Counted from the first letter of the stretch, positions 39,556 to 52,441 are shown. The stretch is 64,000 nt of DNA from Limonium bicolor (GCA_023374045.1 CM041778.1:91384978-91448977), one strand, 5' to 3'. Numbers and translations: made by a program. Notes: a model not told the origin generated them from the sequence alone.

Positions 39556-39938
39556 ATTTGCTTCTTTTTTTTTGTACCAAGTATATATGCTAATTTGTAT
39601 ACAGATGCGACTATATAGTATGTCACGTTATTAGTTTTATACGTGACACTTATTCGTTACGCTGTTAGTGATATATATATGTATATACTTGTCGCGTTTT
39701 AATTAAATGTGCTTATGCGACGTTATTAATTATGATTTACAACGTTATAATATCATAACGTTACGTACCTGTATTTTTGTATTCGTACATATATAAGTAC
39801 GTGACTACATTAATATGTAACGTTGTCACGCTTTCGGACACGTATATACTAAATTAAATTGTTCATACATTATTTTATGTCCGAATTATATAACGCGTTA
39901 TGATTTTATGCGTTTGAATGTTCAGGGGTGTTTGAACT

Positions 39939-39975
39939 TACCCCCCTTAAAAGAGACTTCGTCCCGAAGTCTTAC
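39939..39975 (-). promoter_or_regulatory. RT-3 terminal polypurine tract with upstream hairpin
   Basis: The minus strand has a hairpin with 8-bp arms AGACTTCG and CGAAGTCT around GGA, then TTTTAAGGGGGGTAAG directly before the LTR start. Confidence 0.85.
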
Positions 39976-40556
39976 TTCCCTAACTTATATTTTCCACTCC
40001 TAGTATTCTTAGGGATCCAGTCCCGCATTCATTCACGATACACAAAGAATTAAGTTCATAACTATAAGGTTCAGTGCTTCTAAGCACCATGCCACATCAG
40101 TGGCTTCACACAAGTTCTCATAGTAGACCAAGAAGCTAGCAGTGTGTATAACATGTTAAAGTGCAAGCCAAGGCACACAACATTCATTCATACAGAGCAT
40201 ATAGTATGCTAAAGTGCAAACCATGGCACACATCATTCATTCATAGCACAAAGTACATCCAATACAGTACACACACAATTCTGCATAATTCATACACACA
40301 GACCTACCAACGTGTGGTTGTAGGAATACACATAGTCAATTTCTAACCAAGGTCCACAGTTCTATTTCACCATTTGTGCTTATAAGCACCACGCCATATC
40401 TATGGCTTCACCAAGTTCTCACTAATATTTTAACGTACCAATAATTCTCATATATTGTACTCATATACCATCAAGAGGACGAGTCCTTCATTCATAACCA
40501 CCATGCAATCAAAACAATCCGTCAAACGAGCAATAACACAGCAAAAACGCAACGCG

Positions 40557-40594
40557 CCTACCCCCCTTAAAAATGGATTACACCCACGTAATCC
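40557..40594 (-). promoter_or_regulatory. RT-3 internal polypurine tract with upstream hairpin
   Basis: The minus strand has a hairpin with arms GGATTAC and GTAATCC (40575-40594), then TTTTTAAGGGGGGTAG. It lies 618 bp upstream of the terminal tract in element orientation. Confidence 0.65.
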
Positions 40595-42828
40595 TCACTA
40601 TGTCATCCATGGACATTGATTCAAGATGCTTAATTCTCAAAGAGTATTCTAGTTTCCATGCGATGTAACTCTCATTATAATGCCATCAAGGTCTTGGCCA
40701 TGCTAATGGCTTGGGTTCAGTATCAAAAGGCTTTTATTGGTATTTATACCGATCTACAAGCGGATTCAGGTTCACCCTCTCTAGGTCTAAGGTATTGGCA
40801 GATAAGTCATTTGTTAATCTACCAGGAGATGTGTGAAACGGTCCACCAGCTTTTGCTGTGCGACTCTGATTACCTTAGTGTTTAGTTTTCCCTTTCTATC
40901 ATTTACGGTGCATTATGTAGTTTCTTTGAAACCTTATGATTTAGTTGCAAGGTTATCGAATTATACATGTTACAAGCCCTTTTTTATTGAAACACTATTT
41001 TACATAGAATGTTTAGTTTCCTTCTCATCATCCTTTTTGTTCTTATGTCCCGCCAGGAACTAAGGTAATTGACTATTATCGGTTACATATTGCATTTGAT
41101 TGCGATTGTATATATTTTACGTGGTAACTTTTGGGTTAATAGTAGCATCCCACCAGTTCAAATCCTCACATATCTGTATACTCATGTGTTTATGCCCGAA
41201 TTTTTGAGCCGTGTATCCATGTATTTAATGTGGTTTCAACACCGCTTCCGTTGCATTTTTACTTATCCAACTTATAAACTTTCACCTAATTGTAGTTAAT
41301 GTGTCCACTTGTAGGGGGTTTCAAGAATCATCCCACACTGACGTGATCAGCGTAAGTGTTGGACTACCTTTTCACCCCAATTTGTGCGTAGTGTCCCTTG
41401 ACCTGGCCAGGGTCAAGTTCAACTTTGCACGTCCGATTTAAACGATCATACACTTATTCACATTTGAATTCTTATCCCACTCGTTTCTATTCCTCTGGCA
41501 ATCAATTCATTGACTAGTGTCACCATCTAAGCCTTTAGATTAATCGTTCTTTTCTTTAACTGTACATACCTCTAGGTGTGTACATATATATATATTATAT
41601 TCGTTCATCCATGTATATATATATATTCCCATGTGATATCAGTGTTTTGCATTTAGTCAATTTTGGTATACACCGGTATACTTCCAAATTCTCGTATTAT
41701 TCCTATTATCCTCAACACTTACTACTAATATAGAATTTACAAAGTGATTCTTTACTTATATTAACGCATCAATTAATTCCTCCCTTAAGTCCATTAACCT
41801 TGTTTAAAGTCTCCAAATTTCAATACTCAATTGTTCCTAAATATTTGGTTTCCTCCTCATATTTTCCTCCTCATAAATATTTGACTGATTTTTTTCTTGT
41901 TGGCCCGATTGGGCTCCCTTCAATCTGACTTAACCTTTATTCCGTTTTCCATTTTAATATATATATTTCTCTGGGCCTCGTAACCCTTCTGTTACTTTCT
42001 CATTATTATTCTTTGTTCACCGGTGGTAGAAGCCGCGGTGAATGGCCAATTGTGGTCACCCGTTTCAGCTGTCTGAGATTGAGTGACTTAGAAGAATAAT
42101 TGAATAAAAGAAGAAGGAAGGAGGTGGTATTGTGTTTCTCAGGTAATGCAGAGAATGAAGAGAGACGTGAGAAGGAGCAGGGAATTTATTGAATTCTGAA
42201 TATATATTTTTTTTTCTTCATGCTTCATTCAGCATTGTAGATCGTACCAATTTTATGAGGTGATTACGTCTCGAATTATATTCTCTTATTTCATTGTCTT
42301 ACGAGAGGTTTCCTTAAATTACCCTCTCAAGTGTTCGAATTGCAGAATTTATCGCAATTGAGCTTTATTTATTTCATAAATTTTGAGCTTTCATTGCTAA
42401 TTTGAGCTTTATTTATTTCATAAATTTTGGGGTATTTCGGTCCTCTTTGCTTGTGAGGTAGGGTCCTATCGACTGCTAAGCATGTCGACCCAAGTTGCCG
42501 CTAAAATTGGTCCCGCTACGGGTGTTATCCTTTGGCAACGTCTAGTGTATAGTATAGTCTTTTCTTCACGGGTTGATCGTAGGGCATTAAGTAATTGCCA
42601 GATCGGGTTTTCCCGAGTATGAGGAGACTTTCTACCTCTCTGGCGTTCTTTCTCTGAATTTTAAAGACAATTAGGGACGTAGAGGTTGGGTCTAGGTGTC
42701 TGTTAGGTGTCCAGTAATTACTGGGGAGAATCAAAACTAGCGCGCCTCACGTACTACCCCAACCCTTAAATCATTGTCAGAATTCCTAAACTCGGTATTT
42801 CCTGTTCCAGTCATCAGAGCGTAACTAC

Positions 42829-42840
42829 GCTCTGATACCA
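42829..42840 (-). promoter_or_regulatory. RT-3 primer-binding site for tRNA-iMet
   Basis: The minus strand reads TGGTATCAGAGC, six bases after the LTR end (GGGGGTGTTACA, 42847-42858 as complement). Confidence 0.92.
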
Positions 42841-42846
42841 CTTTCT

Positions 42847-44065
42847 GTAACACCCCCGAACAAACATCCAGTAGTACAACAAGCTCCTAGCCTTAATACA
42901 AAATAACTATGCAGCGGATTCTCAACATCATCCGGGTGTCACAGACGCCAACCACCGCGTGGTTGACAGACCACGTTACCAACCACCAAGTTACGGTCTG
43001 CATGACTGGAAACAGCTCTCCACCAAAACTCATATACAATACAAGATACAATTCCAAAAACCAAGTGTCTACAATACAGTTACTAAATCATAAACTGAAA
43101 AGTACAACCCGGGTTTAGTAACAACCCATACACTAACATGCTATTCCAAACTTAGAAGTCCTGCCCAAATAGACTACTCCCATGGTAGCCATCCCGCCTA
43201 CGCTCCGTTCGTCCGGCATAATACCTGTAAAAATTTGGTTTGGGAAGGACTCAGCAAACTACGCTGAGTATGAACGTGTGTAGCCCGCATGTTACCGGGC
43301 CACACGACTACTTGGTCGAATATATTAAGTCAATTTACATGCTATAATAAAGCAGAAAAACACACCACCGTACATCATAGTATCATACACACTTAAAGGT
43401 AGTAACACATTAGCAACAACAACCAAGCACAACGAGCTGCTAGTATCACAACAACAATCATGTACATAATAAAAGTGTGCATAGGTATGTAATACCCATG
43501 ATCCTCACTATGGGATCGGACGAGAGTTGTGTGTTTTCATTTCTTTTCTCTTGTTCCCATAATGTGTATTTTCTTTCTCTTTCTTTGCACCAGGTCGGGG
43601 GTATAGTTTAGATCCCGTGACCATATCATGTAGGTGCCAATCTTTCCTTGTTTCTTAAATGATTACTTGTCAATTCTCTTATCACCACAATTTGGAGAAC
43701 GTCTTGTCCATAGCTAATCCTCCATTCCCGGATAGCTCTTTCTCTCTCTGTTATTTTAAATGTTACTGGCCACCGCCCTGGATACTAAGGGTCCGTCTCC
43801 CTATTCCTTTTCCATGTTACTAGCCTCTGCTCCGGATACAAAGGGTCCGTCTCCCTATGCCTTTTAATGCTCTGGTCTCTACCCCGGATACAAAGGGTCC
43901 GTCTCCCTATTCCTTCTCAATGTTACTAGCCTCTGCTCCGGATACAAAGGGTCCGTCTCCCTATTCCTTCTCAATGTTCTGGTCTCTACCCCGGATACAA
44001 AGGGTCCGTCTCCCTATTCCTTTTAATCTTATTGGTATCTACCCCGGATACAAAGGGTCCGTCTC
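42847..44065 (-). repeat. RT-3 5' LTR, terminal 1.2 kb, interrupted by RT-4
   Basis: Near-identical to 33747-34966, with around 14 differences in the first 960 bases by hand count. It stops inside the 53-bp repeat array where RT-4 begins. The rest of this LTR should lie to the right of the whole nest. Confidence 0.9.
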
Positions 44066-47000
44066 TGAAATACCCCAAACCTAAGTGTACTAAGTAAACA
44101 TCAAGTCATGATGTAATAAGGCCAAAAACATGCCTTAGAAAGATTGGTAGACAATTTAAACCGAGGAAAACATAAGGAAACACCTTAAGGGCGATTTGGG
44201 CAAAAATGTGCTCTAAGCTTGGAGTGACTTTTATTAGCACCCAAATATCATTGTAAGACTTTAATAACATGTTAATGGACATGTTAGATCAATTACTAAA
44301 GAAAACCAAGCTCAAAAACGAGCTTAAACACAAAACGTGCTTTAAGACTTCTTAAAGCACCTTTTTGAGAAATTGTCTTAGAAATGAGTTTAGATTGGCT
44401 AAATGCCCATGAATACACCTTAAGTAACATGTGTACTAGTTTGTATCACATTAAGAAGCCTAAATCAATGGGAAACCAAAAATTTCCCGAATATGTGCAT
44501 CAGTTAGTAAATAGTGCTCAAATAGTGCTAGTTTTGACTTAAGTCAATATTAATTAGTTAAGTGGCCAAACAAGGCCTTATGGAGCCTTATTTAATAAGG
44601 GGGCCGGTTTTACATGGGGGGATACCACCCAGCAAATACAACTTGTTAAAAGAAAGGAAAGAGGGAGGAGGTTCATTATTTGTAAAGTGACAAATTAAAT
44701 AACTCACCTTTACCTCTTCTCTCTCTTCTCTTATTCATTATCTTCTCTTCTCCATCGGTTGCCTCTTTCTTTCTTCTGCTCCAAACCAAGAGAGCAGCCC
44801 TCCATGGAAGCCCACCTTCAATTGTCCATAACTTGCTCATCCTTGCTCCAAATCAAAAAGTGAGCATAGATTTCTCTTAGTTAGACCAAGATCTATCCTT
44901 CTATCTTTTCAAAATTCGAGAAGGCCTCATTTTGGAGCCAGGGGAAATCACCTTTGGAGGAGGAAAAGCTGGTTTGAGGTGTTATTATCTTCTCCATTGA
45001 TTCTAGGTAAGGAAAATGTAAGAAAAGTCATGTTTCCACCACTTCTTCTACATGGACGAAAATTACTACTCATGGAGCCTTGTTTTTATGCCTTGTTCTA
45101 GCTTGATTTATTCACCAAGGACTAGTGGAGGTCCTCTTTCATTCAGTACCCAAGTCTACTTTGAGACTTCAAAGGTAATCATCCACTTTCATACCTTAGA
45201 ACACATTTTTAACCTAGGTTTTGATTCCTTAAGGTTGTGTGTTGTTTAACACTCATGTGAGTCATTGAATGTTGATTAGAACATTGGCAAAGGAACTTAA
45301 TGGTGGCCGAGATTCATTCAAGAAGAAGGCCTAAGGAGGAAGTTAAGATAAGCTTGAGAAAACAAGGTAAAATGCTTACCAATGGTGGTTTAAGTTTAAG
45401 GAATGAGTTTTAGATGGGTACTAATGTAGCTTTAAAGCTTACGTTGGGTAATGGGTTATATAACCTAAGAAAAAGAGTTTAAACAAAGCTTTTGAACTTG
45501 TGACTAAGGAGCCAATGGAATGAGTTAGTTAAAAATAAGCTTAAGGTAAGTAAGTGAACTCTTATATTGCTATGGGAGCTTGTTGTGTGTATTGCAGGTT
45601 GTTGAAAGCAATTATTGTGGGAAATTCAGTGTTTTAAGTTTAAGTCATTTAAGGGCCTAAGAGCCATGTCATTTAAGAGCCTTAGTGCTATGCAATTTAA
45701 GGTTATTGCACTATATTGAGTTTATTATGAATGAGATAATTGAATGAGGAAAACAATGCATTTGGGCATGATAGATACTAGAGGAGCTATGGCGAAATTT
45801 GAGTAGAAAACAAGTGTTTAAGTGGTGTTGGTGAGCTAATATGTCCTAAGGTTTATTAAGGGTCATTGAAAGGAATTTGAGCAAAAATCTAGAGGAAAGG
45901 AAGTATAATGTTTTGAGATGATTTAGGTAGAGCTGTAGAGTTTGAGGACTTGTGTAGGCGGTGGAGATATTAGTGGTGGACTAATGAGGTTAAGTTTAGA
46001 TGTTGAGTAAGTTGGTTGATAGAGGTGAAAATGTTTAAGGAGGGTGTTGATGATCATGGGGAATAAAGAGTTGTGTTTAAGGTGTTTAAGGAGATTTTAT
46101 GACTAAGGATGTTCTAAGAAACATTAAGGGTTACAATGGTGAATTTAAGGCACCAAAACCATGGTTAAGTAAGCTAGGAAACTTGTATAAGTTTGGAGGA
46201 AGGATAAGGTATAATGAGTTGTGAAGAGGTAAGCATGTGCTAGATTGCATATGTCTTTGAGGAGTTTGAGTAAAGCAAATGAGTGTGCATAAGGATGCTT
46301 GGAGATGATGTTAAGGTGTTGAGGAAACATTTTGGTATCATGGTTATTTAGGCATGAAATACCATTTGGTAATCTAAGGATAAATCATAATAGATGTCAG
46401 GGATTTTGGTATGAATTGAGTAAGAGTTTTAAGACATGGAAAATGGGTGTTTGGGCACGTCCGAACTACGTCCGAACTTGGACGTTCGGACATGCCCTGT
46501 AGCGCGCGAGTCTTCTGATAATCGCCTAGCGTCCGAACTACCCGTCCGAACATTGAAGTTCGGACACCACTATTTCAATTTTCCGGGTTAACTTCGAACT
46601 GTGTCCGAACTTGGGAAGTCCGGACACATGTTCGGACATCTCGCAATCAGCAACCTTCAGAGTCTCGACCAGTGTCCGAACTTCGGAAGTCCAAACACAA
46701 GTTCGGACAAGGTGATGTGATGACCAAAAACTTGGTTTAAGGTTAGGAAATGATGGGGATTGTTAAGTAATGTTATTATAAGGTTGTTAAGAGTTGTTTG
46801 GTGGAGTTATAAGGCCTTAGAAGGTATGAACAAGTGTAAGATAAAATGAGAAATAAGTAACATTAGAGGTTAAGGTTAAACTATAAGGACTTAAGGAATT
46901 AAGTTAAGTTAAAGCTTGCAATGCTTAAGGTTAAGTTTGTAAGGTTAAGTTGTAAAACTTAAGAGGCTTTAAGTGGGAATTTATATGGGCTAAGTAAGTT

Positions 47001-48457
47001 AATTAGTTGAGTTAAGTTAAGTGATTAACAACCCAAAACTGAATGAATGTTTTAGGGTTTGAGAACTTGGACTCCGGAGGAGAGTAAGCAACCGAACGAA
47101 CCACGGTGAACGGTACAGTTTTCTTCTTGTGACCTGCTTGCTAACGAGGTGTCCCTCGGCTTGTGTGCTATCTGTTTTTGTGTGTTCACTAAACAAAGAT
47201 AAAGCATGCAACCGGAATGTTATACGTATATTGTATTGTTGTGTGATGTTTTGAAAAACTAACACAACCTTCGTGAGAACTTAGTAACTAACGTTTAGTA
47301 AGGAATTGAGTGAGACTAAGGAACGCTCCCTAATATAAGTTTGTTATAACCGAAAGAGGTTAACCAACAAACATGGTCTTGAGACTTCTACTAACTGGAT
47401 CTTAAGGGGGGAGTGAGGAACCCGGGACTGACTCCGGTCATGCATGCTAAGGAAAAGGTGGTCGGTTCTAAAGCTGATCCGACCTCCACTTGAGGACTTG
47501 TCTTCGGACTTGTTGCCTAGGGTCGGTTGCTGGCCCAACTACGTTGGATATTCAATCCATGGTAGGTGGCATTAAGATGGTGCGGTAGGATCACCTAAAT
47601 CCTAAATTATAAGATAAGTGTTTATTCAACCAATGGAGCTATTAGCTCATTGGCTAGGGTTGCTTTTAGCCCGACAAAAATAAACATTGAGATAAAATAC
47701 AATCATTTCTGAGTAAAGAGTGGTTTGTATTATAAGATTAAGATAAGGCTTGAGATAAGGTACAACCATTTCTAGTTAAAGGATGGTTTGTAATCTAAGA
47801 CTGAGTTAAGCTACAACTATTTCTATTTTAAGGATGGTTTGCTTTCTAAGATTAAGATAAGGGTTTAAGATTAAGGTAAGATAAGGCTGGACTGAGAATA
47901 AGAGGAATTATAAGGTAAGGAGTCAAATAACTGACTCAATAATTAAGGGAACGCATTTAAGTCGTTCATTGTGTGTGAACTTTAATTGTTCATATTTGGT
48001 TTGATTGTTTATTGCACCTTCTCTACTATGTTGGCATCTAATCAACCTCCATGCTATCGACAATTAGTCATCGTAGCCACGTTAGCTTGGGGGCCATGAG
48101 AGGATCGTACCAGCATTCGTGCTGACCCCCTTTGGGGGCTGTTTTTATTTGTAGGTGAAAGACAGGAGGCAATCATCAAGAGAGTAAGATGGGGTAAGTG
48201 TGTTACGGGTAAGTGTGACCTACGAGTTGTGCATGTACACTCGTATGGAATTTGAGATAGTAAGTTGTATAGGATGTGAGGGGCTTGTAAGAGTGATATG
48301 TATTTGGTTAAGGCTTGTAAGTACTAATGTTCGGTATATTCTGTCATTCAAACCGTGGCAAGTCCTGGAGTCCTGGAGTGTATTGGAGTCCGCTGTGTCA
48401 TTTGTATATATATTGTAAGTTGAGGAGACCACGATTGGATTGAGATGGGGTGTTACA
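44066..48457 (+). repeat. RT-4 5' LTR, complete, 4.39 kb
   Basis: It has TGAAATACCCC/GGGGTGTTACA termini, a mid-LTR hairpin array at 46453-46708, degenerate GATAAG-rich repeats at about 47680-47890, and a TTTTTATTTGTAG/GTG acceptor-like site near 48150. No protein domain was found in any frame. Confidence 0.85.
46453..46708. repeat. Array of four inverted repeats in the RT-4 LTR (71-72-bp period)
   Basis: GTCCGAAC left arms begin at 46459, 46531, 46603 and 46674 (spacing 72, 72, 71). Each pairs with a downstream GTTCGGAC. The first extends to GGGCA-x-GTCCGAAC / GTTCGGAC-x-TGCCC. The fourth has a perfect 10-bp stem GTCCGAACTT / AAGTTCGGAC. The third has an extra nested stem GTGTCCG / CGGACAC. 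The block is markedly GC-richer than its surroundings. Confidence 0.85.
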
Positions 48458-51400
48458 AAAAGTGGTATCAGAGCCTAGTTACGCTCTGAAGTTAAGAATT
48501 ACCGAACTTAGGAGGATACTGAGATTGAGTTTGAGTTGTGGTTAAGGGTTGAGGGGTAGAGTGAGAGGTGCGCTAGCTAGGACTTTCCGGTGTCTACCGG
48601 ATATCCATAGTACCTAGGCCCGCCCTCCACATCCCTAACCTTGAATACGTGGAACAAACGCTAGAGAGAAGAAAGCCTTCTCTTACTCGGGGAAACCTGA
48701 TCTAGTAGTTAGTCAACAGTAAGCAATATGAGAAACATCTGTTGTACAGCAGTTTATGAAAACTTGGACGTTTTATTTGGAGCACAACGTGGAAATAAGC
48801 GCTACCAATGGTATTCTACCTATAAGGGGACGGTAATTACCGGCGACATGGGTCAACATGCTACGCAGTCGAATAACCCACCATACCAATAATAAGGGAA
48901 GCACTACGAGTGCAATGGATAAGATAAGATAAGCGACATGAGTACCGGACAGTGGTCCGAAGGAGCATAGCAGTGGAATAATACAAAGTATGAGAGTTAA
49001 GGCTACCGAAAGGTTCAGTTAGAAATGGGAACTTTAAACCCCGCACCTGAGAAAGGTTATTAAACCTTGCCTGCATAGCGCAGGCGACAATGAGAACCTG
49101 TACAAGATGCATACCGAGTTAGGACTACGACGTAGTGCCTAAAGGAGAATCATTACTTAGTACCCACGACAAATGCGTGGAGACGGGCGCAGGGATTAAG
49201 ATATAAGGAAAATAACAAGGGGTTCCCTCAGGAAGAGGAACGCCCTGATAAGGGACGGTACCGTCAAAACGACAAGGAAACTGCCAGATAGTCAGTCATC
49301 CAAAATAAGAGAACATCGAAGGAGTCCCGAGGACTACCAAGGATAGGAACTAGGTGGAAGTACCACTACCGACGTACATGGCACCAGTAGCCCATCTTGC
49401 ATGGCGCACTTGCCATAGCAAGTGCTAACCACAGTTAGCTACCTTGAAAGCCATCATTGCAAAATAGTTAACGATCTCCAACAGGAACGGGATAAGACTC
49501 CCAAAATCACCTTTAAGCTTACCATAAACAACCATTCTTCAACGAAGATGTTGGTAAATCAATGAACCTAACAGTAACTTGTTAAGGATTAAGACAACAA
49601 CCCCGAAAGAGGAAACTCAGAGGACTACCCCCACAGAGCGGGATAGTCGAGTCGAACAAACTAATGAATGACATATAGTAATGTTTGCCTACCTCATTAA
49701 CACCCAAGTATGATTAAGCATTCACGGGTGGCGTAGTCAAAAATGTTGAACAAGCGTTGAGATGGAAGATAAGATGACAGGATCATATCCAACTTGGACA
49801 CCGTAAGGCAAATGCCTAATACAAACCAATCCATAATCTTTTAAAAGGCGCAAGTCTATGAGACAACAGTGTTGCCAGGAACACTAAGTGACATCAGATC
49901 ACCTGAGTAAACTTCCGTAGCAGGAGGTGGTAATGTACCATGAAGAACGGTACAATATTTAATATGTAAATTAATGATGGATAGTGTTCAGAGAACCAGA
50001 AATCCATGAGGATAGCCTACAGGTCAGTAAGAATACAAGGAGTGAACCGAGCATCGGCTCTCACCCAATAGCATTAACCACTAAGAGCCTACGAGCCAAG
50101 GATGTTAACCACATCAGAGCCCGAGGCGCAGTAAGTCATAAGAGAGCTTGTTTAAGCCATGAATGGACCAGAATTCGTAAATACGAATGGTTACCAAACC
50201 TATAATTCAGATTGTGGAAAATATTGCCAAGAAAGGACACCAATGAGAATATTAAGATAATGCTAAGGACAGGGGCGGAGAACGAACCATTCCTTTTGGG
50301 GGGGGATACCCCTACTTGTTGTGAGGCCATGAGTGGAAAAACCCCTCAAAAGGGCTTTCACTTATGAGATGGGATATTTTAGTTAGAGGATGGAAACTGT
50401 GAACCTTGAGATTACCTTGAAATATACCAGGTACACCTAAGTAATAAGAGAGGCTGTTGAGACAGACCTCATATCCAACACCCGGGATTTATGAATCAGG
50501 AATTGTCAGAGATAAGCGTTATAACGCGCAGTATGGCACGCCTAGTGACCAATGCTCAGAAGAGCTTATGATACAACAGATGACTTCATCAGTAACCGGT
50601 TAAATTACATGGTAAACAACATCATCAATGATGGAGATAAACAAAAATATAACACGGTACGACAAACCCAAGCACCGAAATGGGGAGAAGACCCCAGTGT
50701 GTTTACACACAGAAAGGGGTTAAGTATAAGATAAGATGTTAGAATAAACGAGTAAGTAGTTGCACCATCAATGGGAACATGGTAAAGACCAACTACCACA
50801 GTAGTAGTGGTCATGAGTACAATATTTATATAAGGGGATTAAGTCATGGTGCGCAGTGAAGCGACCATTAAGTATAAAACTGTCAAATATTGACACTGAG
50901 GCAATTAGATTAATGAGCTAAGACCGATATAAGTAAGGGAATAAGATGGAAGACTAACTGTGCATTTATGCCAGTAGTCTAGAATGTGTGAGGTAAGATT
51001 TCACAGGAACCATGCTTTCCATTCCTTGAGGAACTGGAAGTGCGTTCCTAATGGATCAGAATACGAGAAGCAAAATAAGAGGTTCTATGGAAAGAGACCT
51101 CAGTGGTTAAGAGACCGAATCAGTACGGGATACAAAAGGGAGCTAGAGCATACCTTACCCAAGAACATAGTAAATGGATTTTCCTTGATTAAGTTCAAGA
51201 AGAACACTAAGTGTTATTATCGGATGATGAAAGAGGAGATCGACAACTGAATACTTCAAAGTAGCAATAGCTAAATGTGTGACGAACACTACGAGTTTAC
51301 TTCAACGAGACGTGGGACGACTGCACCCTATAGGGGCTTGCAAGCCTGACACGCTCATTTATGAGTTATTCGGGTAAGTAGTAATGTACCAGTAAGGTAC

Positions 51401-52316
51401 CCCATGCATGTGAACGAGTGGTGTAAAGAACACGGGAAGTAGTCAACTCCGTACCAAGGTCAACGAACGCAAGATCAGACAAGAGCAGCTACTACTTCAA
51501 ACAGTCAAAGAGAAGGGATTCAGTTGAACCAACGACACAAAGGAATCAGACAACAAATGATTAACAATTATGAAGTGCGAAGAGCACGGATTATTAAGTA
51601 CAGACATTGGACGTGTCTTAAGAAGTTAAGGATAACACTGTAAAGCGCAATAAGCACTAAACAGTAGTTCAGACTGAGAGGATCATCCTCTGACCGAAGG
51701 TCAGTTGGAAAGAACGATTCAGAGACTTAAGAGAACATTAAGAATATGAGTGTTAGATATTCAGGAACGAGTTACAACTCATTAAGACGTGTATATATTG
51801 AGATAACACGTGTCCACTGAGAGGTCAATATTCCTAAACTGTAAGGAGACAGAAGGATATACAATACTATAAGAGGATAAGAAAAACAGTTAAGCCTAAG
51901 ATTATCAGAGTTGCGCAGCGGAAGCTGGCACCAAACTAAGTTAAGGAAATGGTATAAGTACCGTTAAGAATCATCGATGCAGAGACTAAGCCATTAACAT
52001 AATTATGACCCTCTGATCGAACTATAAGTGAGATAAATCACATGGAAGCTAAAAAAGCTTGGTAAGAATTAGACATCTCGAATCTATCTTCAAAGATGAT
52101 ATCATATTGATTACGTGGGCGTAATCCATTTTAAGGGTTAGAGCGAAAACCGCTTACCGTATGTTTAGGCACTGAATACATAAACTACGGCGTGCATAGC
52201 ACAAAATAAGTTGAGAATATGTTTTACATAAACATTTTGAGATAAGTTATGGTTATTGCGCACAGAAGATGCGAATACCATGCATATTAAGTATGTGTCT
52301 TGTTAACTCCGGTGTA
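48458..52316 (+). other. RT-4 internal region, non-coding, 3' end missing
   Basis: The region after the primer site (AGCCTAGTTACGCTCTGAAG...) aligns with RT-1 and RT-3. Dense stops occur in all frames and the longest open frames are under 90 codons. An internal hairpin (arms GATTACG / CGTAATC, 52109-52126) is followed by a degenerate tract TTTTAAGGGTTAG. No gag or pol remnant was recognised. Confidence 0.75.
48463..48475 (+). promoter_or_regulatory. RT-4 primer-binding site for tRNA-iMet
   Basis: TGGTATCAGAGCC follows the LTR end by five bases. Confidence 0.93.
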
Positions 52317-52401
52317 TGAAATACCCCTAAATATTAAACGTAAAAATCATAAAAACGTTTTATAATATGGACATAAAATAACGTACGAACAATTAAATCT
52401 A

Positions 52402-52402
<1 letters not shown>

Positions 52403-52438
<36 letters not shown>
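52403..52438. repeat. AT microsatellite in the RT-5 5' LTR
   Basis: An uninterrupted TA run, clearly longer than at the same place in the 3' LTR (about 60682-60698), so it has changed length since insertion. Confidence 0.9.

Positions 52439-52441
<3 letters not shown>

Larger units (their letters stand above)
33747..39935 (-). repeat. RT-3 3' LTR, complete, 6.19 kb
   Basis: In element orientation it starts TCAAACACCCCT (where RT-5 has TGAAATACCCCT, so the conserved TG is changed) and ends GGGGGTGTTACA. From start to end it holds the antisense tRNA-like sequence (39482-39555), a splice-like segment (38641-38803), about 14 degenerate units of roughly 190 bp (36041-38560), a 15-base palindrome (35376-35390), seven 53-bp repeats (34680-35036) and a short hairpin with arms ACTCAGC and GCTGAGT (about 34149-34172). 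Open frames here are short and unrelated to known proteins. Confidence 0.88.
39936..42846 (-). other. RT-3 internal region, non-coding
   Basis: This is 2.9 kb between LTR and primer site. The part next to the primer site aligns with RT-1 and RT-4. The terminal polypurine module is at 39939-39970 and an internal one at 40557-40594. Two copies of a block containing a GTGCTT..AAGCAC palindrome lie at 40074-40087 and 40376-40389. No gag is visible, unlike RT-5. Short open frames have no domain. Confidence 0.7.
33747..44065 (-). mobile_element. RT-3: giant-LTR retrotransposon (minus), cut by RT-4
   Basis: The sequence from 33747 recurs at 42847 for about 1.2 kb, marking the two LTR ends. The minus orientation follows from the primer-site complement GCTCTGATACCA at 42829-42840 and the polypurine tract at 39939-39953. 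The left LTR is complete (33747-39935, 6189 bp). The right one is interrupted by RT-4 after 1219 bp. The internal region is 2.9 kb (39936-42846) with no recognisable protein domain. The family matches RT-5 by LTR sequence at both ends, the antisense tRNA-like sequence and the roughly 190-bp array. The left flank AAAGG (33742-33746) is the candidate target-site copy. Confidence 0.88.
44066..52316 (+). mobile_element. RT-4: LARD-like LTR retrotransposon (plus), cut by RT-5
   Basis: TGAAATACCCCA at 44066 starts an LTR that ends GGGGTGTTACA at 48457 (4392 bp), followed by TGGTATCAGAGC (48463-48474). The flank GTCTC (44061-44065) lies inside the RT-3 repeat array. The internal region (48458-52316) resembles RT-1 internally and is non-coding. 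RT-5 begins at 52317, about 185 bp after the internal polypurine-like module, so the RT-4 terminal tract and 3' LTR are displaced out of the window. Confidence 0.85.
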
